DNA of 10,366 bases, from NCBI GenBank assembly GCA_938027385.1, contig CALJBF010000193.1:1-10366 (forward strand), given 5' to 3'. The DNA comes from an uncultured Porphyromonadaceae bacterium. Its GTDB lineage: Bacteria; Bacteroidota; Bacteroidia; Bacteroidales; Muribaculaceae. Made by a program: the position numbers and the translations under genes. The notes below the pieces were generated by a model. The model was not told where the DNA came from. It did not search any database and saw only the letters and a program-made list of their open reading frames with translations. Below, piece by piece: positions 1 through 6,066 of this stretch (position 1 is its first letter; each line of letters opens with the position of its first letter).

Positions 1-69
1 GGGGCTTTAGGGGGCCTGGGGAGGATGAGGCGGGGCGTGGAGAGAGGGTGAGGGGGGCCCGGTGCGTTT
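1..69 (-). terminator. C-rich, G-poor 3' region, possible Rho-dependent termination site
   Basis: This is the sequence just downstream of the dehydratase gene, read on the minus strand. About 41 of its 69 RNA bases would be C and only about 9 G, with many pyrimidine-C dinucleotides, which is the composition of a Rho utilisation site. No intrinsic hairpin plus U-tract is visible between the stop codon and the window edge. Seen: the composition. Inferred: Rho-dependent release. It may simply be the tail of a low-complexity coding region, because the dehydratase frame stays open for 20 Pro-rich codons to a TAA at 7-9. Confidence 0.3.
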
Positions 70-2223
70 TCAGGAGCCAAGCTCTTTGGCGATGAGGCCG
101 GGGGTGGCTTCTGCGGGGGCGGTGGCTTTGCCGGGTGTTGAGGCGGTATGAGGGGCGCCGTTGAAGTGAGGAGTGCCGGTGGAGTGGGGAGCGCCGTCGG
201 GGTGCGTGCTGTGGGGGACCCCGGTGGAGTGGGCTGCGGCGTTGGTGTGGGGAGCTGTTTCGGTTTTGGCTTTGGCGCCGTCGGCTGCCTGGTGATCGAG
301 GGTCTGGAAGGGGGAATTGTTGGAAACGAATTCGGGCACGATTTCTTTCATCAGTTTCACCATGGGCAGGATGTCGACGGCGATGGCCATGCGTTCGAGC
401 TCGCGCGATGCCTCTAGGGCCTCGGCATAGTCATATTCGCGCACGTTGGCCACACGGATGCGTTCGTGCGGGGTGGGGGCGGTGTTTTCCTTGTCGGCAA
501 GCACCTCCTCGTAGAGTTTCTCGCCGGGGCGCAGCCCGCAGTAGTCTATCTTAATGTCTTCGCCGGGGCGGAAACCGGCCAGCCTGATCATCTGCTCGGC
601 AAGATGACGGATTTTCACGGGCTTGCCCATGTCGAAGACGAAGATGTTGTTTCCGGTGGCAAAGGTGGCGGCCTCCATTACCAGGCGGCATGCCTCGGGA
701 ATGGTCATGAAGAAACGCTCGATTTCAGGATGCGTGACGGTTACCGGGCCACCGTTTTCGATCTGTTCGGTAAAGCGCGGTATCACCGAGCCGTTCGAGC
801 CGAGCACGTTGCCGAAACGTGTGGTCACGAAACGTGTGTTGCCTTTTATCTCGCCGCGCTCGATGGCCAGCGAGAGCGACTGCACGTAAATCTCTGCCAG
901 ACGTTTGGTGCATCCCATGACGTTGGTGGGGTTCACAGCCTTGTCGGTCGAGATCATCACCATCGCCTCAACGCCGAAGGCCACGCACTTGTCGGCCACG
1001 TTGCGCGAGCCGATGACGTTGGCGAGCACGGCCTCGCAGGGGTTCTCCTCCATCAGCGGCACATGCTTGTAAGCGGCGGCATGGAAAACGACTTTCGGGC
1101 GGTATTTGCGGAAGATGAAGTTCAGGCGGTTGGGCTGACGCACGTCGCCGATCACGGGCACGAAGTCGAGGTTCGGGAAACGTTCCTCGAATTCGAGACG
1201 CACGTTGTGCAGGGGGGTCTCGGCGTTGTCGAGCATCACAAGGCGTCCCACGCCGAATGTGGCCAGCTGGCGGCACAGCTCCGAGCCTATCGAGCCGGCG
1301 GCGCCGGTGACGAGTATCGTCTTGCCCTGGAAGTTGCGTTTTATCTCATCCATCGAGATCTTTATTTCGGGGCGGTTGAGCAGATCCTCGATCCGTATCT
1401 TGCGTATTGCGTGCGAGGTGAGCGGTTTTGTGGCGTCCATCTCGTCGATGCCGGGGGCCACGAGTGTCTTCACCGAGGCCTCCTGGCAGAAATGTATCAG
1501 GCGGTCAGACTCGGCGCGCACATCCTCTTCGTGTGGGAAAAGGATGGCATCGACCCCCTGTGAGTCGTGCAGGTTCTCGAGGTCACGGGCACAGTCGACA
1601 AAGGACACGGGGACACCGGCCAGCTGGGCGTGCGAGCGCGGATTGCCCGGGGCGATGAACCCCACAATCTGGTAGTGCTTGGCTGAGCGCAGGCGCGTGA
1701 CGAGCGATACGGCCTTATCAGAGCGGCGCCCGACATAGAGCATTACGCGGGTCTTGTCGTCGCGGTGGTGCATGTAGCGTTTCTTGATGGCGTCGAAAGC
1801 AATCATGGTCACGATGCGCACCAGCAGCAGGAAAAATGTGGTGATGAGCATGTCGCACAGCACCATGGCCGAGATAATCTTGGTGGTGTATGCATTTTCA
1901 CGGTCATGGGCGAACAGCAGCATCACGGCCAGCAAGCCCACGGCTTTCAGGAATATTGCCACCCAGATGCGCCCCACATCGTGGAACGTGGAGTAGCGCA
2001 CTATTATACGGTAAGTGCGCAGCATATAGAACATCAACGCCGAGAGTATGGCCGATGCGGCAATCCACACGACAGCGAAAGCGATGCTTGTGGGCCACAA
2101 AAGCAACTGGGCGGCCAACAGCACACAACATGACGCCAGCGTAGACATGGTCACGTCACAGGCGAGTACGGTCCATGCGCTGACATAGCGCTCGAGAAAC
2201 CGTTTGAACAGGTTATTCTTCAT
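70..2223 (-). CDS. Membrane-bound UDP-sugar 4,6-dehydratase/epimerase (WbpM/PglF/CapD family), polysaccharide biosynthesis
   Basis: 717 residues. Four hydrophobic segments (roughly residues 16-42, 43-67, 88-106, 114-142) place it in the inner membrane. A first Rossmann-like CoA-binding-type domain spans about 158-280, and the catalytic SDR domain about 300-590. Visible motifs are NAD-binding GAAGSIG at 307-313, HAAAYKHVP from 381, and Ser425/Met436/Lys440 in STDK...MGCTK. Large membrane members such as WbpM have Met where classical SDRs have Tyr, so this fits UDP-GlcNAc 4,6-dehydration, the first step to bacillosamine-, QuiNAc- or FucNAc-type sugars of capsule, O-antigen or glycoprotein glycans. 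The exact substrate cannot be read from sequence. Family members are commonly 600-665 residues; the excess here is a His/Pro/Thr/Ala-rich tail from about residue 646. The ATG lies about 85 nt below a good promoter, with no obvious Shine-Dalgarno. No partner gene is visible downstream within the window. Confidence 0.93.
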   Translation of the reverse strand: MKNNLFKRFLERYVSAWTVLACDVTMSTLASCCVLLAAQLLLWPTSIAFAVVWIAASAILSALMFYMLRTYRIIVRYSTFHDVGRIWVAIFLKAVGLLAVMLLFAHDRENAYTTKIISAMVLCDMLITTFFLLLVRIVTMIAFDAIKKRYMHHRDDKTRVMLYVGRRSDKAVSLVTRLRSAKHYQIVGFIAPGNPRSHAQLAGVPVSFVDCARDLENLHDSQGVDAILFPHEEDVRAESDRLIHFCQEASVKTLVAPGIDEMDATKPLTSHAIRKIRIEDLLNRPEIKISMDEIKRNFQGKTILVTGAAGSIGSELCRQLATFGVGRLVMLDNAETPLHNVRLEFEERFPNLDFVPVIGDVRQPNRLNFIFRKYRPKVVFHAAAYKHVPLMEENPCEAVLANVIGSRNVADKCVAFGVEAMVMISTDKAVNPTNVMGCTKRLAEIYVQSLSLAIERGEIKGNTRFVTTRFGNVLGSNGSVIPRFTEQIENGGPVTVTHPEIERFFMTIPEACRLVMEAATFATGNNIFVFDMGKPVKIRHLAEQMIRLAGFRPGEDIKIDYCGLRPGEKLYEEVLADKENTAPTPHERIRVANVREYDYAEALEASRELERMAIAVDILPMVKLMKEIVPEFVSNNSPFQTLDHQAADGAKAKTETAPHTNAAAHSTGVPHSTHPDGAPHSTGTPHFNGAPHTASTPGKATAPAEATPGLIAKELGS
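148..255 (-). repeat. In-frame repeats encoding a His-Ser-Thr-Gly / Pro-His tail
   Basis: This DNA encodes residues 657-692 of the dehydratase. The 13-mer CCGGTGGAGTGGG (plus strand) occurs at 176-188 and again at 221-233, exactly 45 bp or 15 codons apart. In protein this gives HSTG at residues 665-668 and 680-683, within a run of PH-containing units. Keeping the period a multiple of three suggests expansion by slippage or unequal recombination under selection for the reading frame. Confidence 0.75.
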
Positions 2224-2313
2224 TACAGATTACTGAGTTTCCGGAACCCTGCTGACTGGCAGAGGCAGATCTGTATGCGTGTGTCAGATAATGCCAGGAC
2301 AGATTCTGCAACG

Positions 2314-2344
2314 CAAAATTACAAATTTTATCTTTTGTTTCAAA
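2314..2344 (-). promoter_or_regulatory. Bacteroidota promoter for the dehydratase gene
   Basis: On the minus strand the -33 element TTTG (2344-2341) and the -7 element TAATTTTG (2321-2314) are 19 bp apart, matching the known Bacteroidota housekeeping promoter consensus (TTG, then TAnnTTTG). The expected start is near 2307, leaving a leader of about 84 nt. The spacing repeats at the tnaA promoter. Confidence 0.75.
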
Positions 2345-2394
2345 ATCAAAGGTGCCGGAGATGCTCTGGAATCTATAATCCGTTTTCGTGCCAG

Positions 2395-2413
2395 TATGAA
2401 AATATATGAAAAT
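2395..2413 (+). repeat. Tandem TATGAAAAT repeat upstream of the amylase promoter
   Basis: TATGAAAAT occurs at 2395-2403 and 2405-2413, a period of 10 bp or about one helical turn. The repeat ends about 37 bp upstream of the amylase -33 element. That spacing suits an upstream activator site or an A-tract bend, but the AT-rich context makes chance possible. Confidence 0.4.
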
Positions 2414-2450
2414 TTATACCCAATTGTGCTCAAAAACATATTTTTCTTCC

Positions 2451-2481
2451 TTGTGTGAAAAATATGGAATTACTACTTTTG
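2451..2481 (+). promoter_or_regulatory. Bacteroidota promoter for the amylase gene
   Basis: TTG at 2451-2453 and TACTTTTG at 2474-2481 are separated by 20 bp and followed by GCACC, a typical Bacteroidota promoter context. The expected transcription start is near 2487, giving a leader of about 120 nt before the ATG at 2608. Confidence 0.75.
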
Positions 2482-2493
2482 CACCGAGAAAAT

Positions 2494-2509
2494 ATGCCTG
2501 TGCAGGCAT
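2494..2509 (+). promoter_or_regulatory. Perfect 16-bp palindrome at the amylase transcription start
   Basis: ATGCCTG and CAGGCAT (7-bp arms, TG between) lie at about +7 to +22 from the predicted start. As DNA it could be an operator for a dimeric repressor. As RNA it could form a 5'-end hairpin (6 bp with a GTGC loop) that slows mRNA decay. The sequence does not decide between these. Confidence 0.45.
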
Positions 2510-2534
2510 GCCAAGCTCTTCTGAGCCCCCTTTC

Positions 2535-2554
2535 CGGCCGTATGACGGCCGTAT
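2535..2554 (+). promoter_or_regulatory. CGGCCG hairpin / direct repeat in the amylase leader
   Basis: CGGCCG at 2535-2540 and 2546-2551 can pair as a 6-bp all-GC stem with a TATGA loop. The same bases also form a direct repeat of CGGCCGTAT (2535-2543, 2546-2554). It sits about 55 nt before the ATG, in an otherwise AT-rich leader. No U-tract follows, so it is not an attenuator-type terminator. Confidence 0.4.
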
Positions 2555-2607
2555 CGAGAGATATTCTTACTTAATTTACTTATATTCATCTTTCACTAAT
2601 TTCTACC

Positions 2608-5600
2608 ATGAACAAGGTACAGAAGCTGCTTTTGGGCGGCTTGATGGCATGTGCGGCGGTGCAGGCTCCGGCGGCGACATTTGTCGGCGAGCGCACCGAT
2701 TTCCGCGACGAGACCATCTATTTTGCCATGACCACCCGTTTCTATGACGGTGACCAGACAAACAACGTCTGCGGCTGGGACCACCAGGCAGTGCAGATAG
2801 CCAACAACGACCCCGACTGGCGCGGCGACTTCAAAGGGCTGATCGACAAGCTCGACTACATCAAGGCGCTCGGTTTCACCGCAATCTGGATTACCCCCAT
2901 CGTGCAGAACTGTTCAGGCACCGACTTCCACGGCTACCATGCCATGGACTTCTCGAACGTAGACCTGCGCTACGAGAGCCGCAAGGAGTGGGGCGCCGCC
3001 GAAGACGTCAGGTTCCAGGACCTTATCGACGCCGCACATGCCAAAGGGATGAAGATCATCCTCGACATCGTGCTCAACCACACCGGTAATTTCGGCGAGA
3101 AACATTTCGCCGAGCTGTTCTACCGCTCGCAGGATATCCGCAACCAGGCCAGTGTCTCGGCTTCGCTGATTCCCAACTACGACAAGCTCCCCTCGAACTA
3201 CAACGAGCTTGACGGGAAGGGTCAGTACAACGCCCGTTTCCCCTACCTCAAGAATACCGACGGTACCAACAAAGACAACCACAACTACTGGCATCACGTG
3301 GGCACCGGGTGGAACTGGGACGAACCTACCCGCTGGTGGGGGCAGATCGCCGGCGACTGCGTGGACCTCAACACCGAGAACCCCGCAGTGAGCGAGTATC
3401 TCGTCGAGCAGTACGGCAAATTCATCGCCATGGGTGTAGATGGTTTCCGCATCGACACCACCGGCCATATCTCGCGCCTGACATTCAATACCTCTTTCAT
3501 TCCGCAGTTCCTTGAGCTTGGCGAGCAGTACAAGTCGAAACGACTCAACGGCGCGCCCTTCTTCATGTTCGGCGAGTGCTGCGCGCGTTTCTCAGACGTC
3601 ACCTACCGTGACCAGCCCAACCTTTCGAGCTACTTCTACACTTGGAAATCGCCGCAAGACCTTGTTGACCAGTGGAACTGGGACCCCACTTTCTGGGACA
3701 ACATCTTCGTGCGCGAGGGTGATGACTCGGCACGCCCCGGCAACATGGCGCTCTGCGATGCAGAACCCTCGGTAATGCGCGAATCAGACAACGTGTTCAT
3801 GAAGAACGGCGCCTGGCACGAGCCCGACTATAGCGACTACTCGGGATTCTCGATCATCGACTTCCCGATGCACTACAACTTCAACAACGCTGCCGCTGCG
3901 GTGAACGTGGCCAAGAGCGGCGACAAATATTATAACGACGCCTCGTTCAACGTGGTCTACGTAGACTCGCACGACTACTGCCCCGGCCCCAACGACGGCA
4001 CCCGTTTCAACGGCGGCACAGCCCAGTGGGCCGAGAACCTCTCGCTGATGTTCACCTTCCGCGGCATCCCCTGTATCTACTATGGCTCGGAGGTCGAATT
4101 CAAGAAAGGCATGAAAGTCGATGCCGGCGGTACCGACAACCCCGTCAAGGACTCGGGCCGCGCATATTTCGGCGCATACCTCGAAGGTGACGTCACCGCC
4201 TCTGACTTCGGCCAGTACACCGCATCGGGCAACGTGGCCCAGACCCTCGACGGCGACCTCTCGCAGCACATCATCCGCCTGAACCAGATCCGTGCCGCCG
4301 TGCCTGCCCTGCGCAAGGGCCAGTACACCTGGGACGGCTGCTCGGCCAACGACGGCTGGGCCTTCAAACGAGCCTACAAGAACGAGAGCTTTGCCCTCGT
4401 GTCCATAAACGGCGGCGCCACATTCACCGGTCTCCCCGCCGGCAACTACTATGACGTTGTCACCGGCACCGCCTACAACAACATCCCCGCCAACGGCTCG
4501 ATCACCGTTTCCGCCCCCTCAAACCAGGGTCAGCTCCGTGTCATCGTGAAAGACTGGAACAAGGGTGTCATCGGCACCGACGGCAAGTTCATCTACAAGA
4601 CAGAGGCCGTGTCGCACGGCGGCACCCCCTCGTTCGAGGACACCGGCGCCGAGCGTTTCTACACCGAGGATGACGCCATCGGCACCGCAGCCGTGACATT
4701 CTCGCCTGCCGGCGGTTCGTTCAAGACAGAGACACAGACCGTGACCGTGGCCCTCAACGAGGCCGCCGAATCGGGCTGGTACAAAGTCGGCACAGGTGCC
4801 ATGGTGAACCTCACCGGCACGCTGAGCAAGACCTTCACCATCGGCGCCGACATGAACTACGGCGACCGCGTCACAGTGACCTGGGGCGCCACCGGTTCAG
4901 ACGGTCAGGAATACACCGGTTCGGTGACCTACCGCAAGGTTGATCCCAGCGCCACCATCACCATCCACGTGAAGGCCGACGCCGCCCCCAACCTTTATGT
5001 ATGGGGCGACAACGACGAGGGTCAGGAGGTGAAACCCGCAGGCGCATGGCCCGGCACCACCCTCTCGGAAACCAAAGAGGTCAACGGAAAGACATATTAT
5101 TACTTCACCGTCGACGGCCTCGACAGCCTGAACTTCATTCTCAACCGCAACGGCCAGCAGACCGGCAACATCACCGGCATCACCGAGGATGTCTACTATG
5201 AGTATGACGGCGCCACTACCGCCACCAAGGTCGAAGAGGTTGTGACCGTAGAGCCTGTGGTTCACTTCTCGCCCAACGGCGGCGAATTCACCGACGATGA
5301 GATTGAAGTCACCATACGTCCGCGTAACCACGCCACAGCCACTTACTGCATCGACGGCGGCGAGACCGTGACACTTACCGGTGACACCACCGTGAAAATC
5401 GGCGCCGACAAGGAGATTGACGAGAGTATCGTGATTACCTGGACCGCCACGGGCGCCGCCACAGCCACAGCCTCGGCCCGTGCCGCAGCAGCCGTGACAA
5501 AGACCGGTTCGGTGACATTCACCAAACGCGCCAAACCCGAGGGCATGACCGTGTACTTCGACAACTCGATCGTGAAATGGAACAATGTGAAGATCCATTA

Positions 5601-5946
5601 CTGGGGCGGGTCATCGTCAACCAACTGGCCCGGCGTGCTTATGAACGCAGTGCCGGGAAAAACCGACCTTTATGTCTATACCGTACCGACTGGCACCACC
5701 GGCGTGGTGTTCAACGGTGATGGCGGCCAGACTGACGATATCAAGGATGGCAATCTTATAGACGGCATGACATATCAGGCCACCGGCAACCGTGGGTGGA
5801 CTACTGCAATCGACAGCGTGGGCACTGATGCTACCGACGCCCCGGTTGAGTTCTACAACATGCAGGGCATGCGTGTCGACAATCCCGTAAGCGGATTCTA
5901 CATCATGCGTTGCGGCAATGTGGTCAAGAAAGTCTATGTACGCTGA
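2608..5946 (+). CDS. Secreted GH13 alpha-amylase with tandem starch-binding modules and C-terminal sorting tag
   Basis: 1112 residues. Hydrolyses alpha-1,4 bonds of starch or glycogen outside the cytoplasm. A signal peptide covers residues 1-22 (likely cut after A-P-A). The GH13 barrel spans about 30-570, with all four conserved regions: DIVLNH at 153-158; GFRID with Arg281, nucleophile Asp283 and His287; acid/base Glu323 in MFGE; and Asp456 in VDSHD. An amylase beta-sandwich follows to about 650. Then come two similar units, each an Ig/chitobiase-like domain (696-777; 885-974) plus a CBM26-like starch-binding module (783-868; 979-1061) with AWPG/NWPG and N-G-x-x-QT signatures. Residues 1080-1112 form a type IX-like sorting tag also present on the M6 protease at 7672-10071. 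The catalytic set is intact, so it should be active. It has its own promoter and no visible susCD partners. The subfamily and whether it is released or surface-bound are uncertain. Confidence 0.95.
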   Translation: MNKVQKLLLGGLMACAAVQAPAATFVGERTDFRDETIYFAMTTRFYDGDQTNNVCGWDHQAVQIANNDPDWRGDFKGLIDKLDYIKALGFTAIWITPIVQNCSGTDFHGYHAMDFSNVDLRYESRKEWGAAEDVRFQDLIDAAHAKGMKIILDIVLNHTGNFGEKHFAELFYRSQDIRNQASVSASLIPNYDKLPSNYNELDGKGQYNARFPYLKNTDGTNKDNHNYWHHVGTGWNWDEPTRWWGQIAGDCVDLNTENPAVSEYLVEQYGKFIAMGVDGFRIDTTGHISRLTFNTSFIPQFLELGEQYKSKRLNGAPFFMFGECCARFSDVTYRDQPNLSSYFYTWKSPQDLVDQWNWDPTFWDNIFVREGDDSARPGNMALCDAEPSVMRESDNVFMKNGAWHEPDYSDYSGFSIIDFPMHYNFNNAAAAVNVAKSGDKYYNDASFNVVYVDSHDYCPGPNDGTRFNGGTAQWAENLSLMFTFRGIPCIYYGSEVEFKKGMKVDAGGTDNPVKDSGRAYFGAYLEGDVTASDFGQYTASGNVAQTLDGDLSQHIIRLNQIRAAVPALRKGQYTWDGCSANDGWAFKRAYKNESFALVSINGGATFTGLPAGNYYDVVTGTAYNNIPANGSITVSAPSNQGQLRVIVKDWNKGVIGTDGKFIYKTEAVSHGGTPSFEDTGAERFYTEDDAIGTAAVTFSPAGGSFKTETQTVTVALNEAAESGWYKVGTGAMVNLTGTLSKTFTIGADMNYGDRVTVTWGATGSDGQEYTGSVTYRKVDPSATITIHVKADAAPNLYVWGDNDEGQEVKPAGAWPGTTLSETKEVNGKTYYYFTVDGLDSLNFILNRNGQQTGNITGITEDVYYEYDGATTATKVEEVVTVEPVVHFSPNGGEFTDDEIEVTIRPRNHATATYCIDGGETVTLTGDTTVKIGADKEIDESIVITWTATGAATATASARAAAAVTKTGSVTFTKRAKPEGMTVYFDNSIVKWNNVKIHYWGGSSSTNWPGVLMNAVPGKTDLYVYTVPTGTTGVVFNGDGGQTDDIKDGNLIDGMTYQATGNRGWTTAIDSVGTDATDAPVEFYNMQGMRVDNPVSGFYIMRCGNVVKKVYVR

Positions 5947-6002
5947 AACACCTGAAACCAGTACCCAAAATATTATATAAGTTAAAGGTAATGTTGTAAG
6001 AG

Positions 6003-6037
6003 ACACCCCCGTGGAGCGCGAGGCTCCGCGGGGGTGT
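6003..6037. terminator. Bidirectional hairpin between convergent amylase and tnaA
   Basis: A 15-bp stem (6003-6017 with 6023-6037, one G-T wobble) with the loop GCGAG lies 57 nt after the amylase stop and 30 nt after the tnaA stop on the other strand. The U-tract is weak on both sides (TGTTCATT on plus), so termination may be partial, but the position between convergent stops supports the call. Confidence 0.75.
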
Positions 6038-6066
6038 TGTTCATTGCGGCTTTGAAAGGTGACGGC

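Larger units (their letters stand above)
2224..2607. other. Divergent intergenic regulatory region (384 bp)
   Basis: This AT-rich gap separates the divergently transcribed dehydratase and amylase genes. It holds a minus-strand promoter (2314-2344), a plus-strand promoter (2451-2481), a 9-bp direct repeat upstream of the latter, and two palindromes in the amylase 5' leader. An open frame running through 2406-2747 has no similarity I recognise and overlaps the amylase start, so I do not call it a gene. No RNA gene is visible here. Confidence 0.8.

Noticed and set aside
466..1563. 365-codon plus-strand open frame antisense to the dehydratase
   Set aside because: Same reason: a shadow of a conserved gene with no family signature and no promoter. 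The opposite-strand protein has clear domains.
2406..2747. 113-codon plus-strand frame overlapping the amylase start
   Set aside because: It runs through the amylase promoter and into the amylase in another frame; there is no similarity I recognise. The amylase frame has a clear signal peptide and domains.
2608..5946. Amylase as part of a sus-like polysaccharide utilisation locus
   Set aside because: No SusC/SusD-like genes, regulator or other glycosidases are adjacent. The neighbours are a divergent sugar dehydratase and a convergent tnaA with their own promoters.
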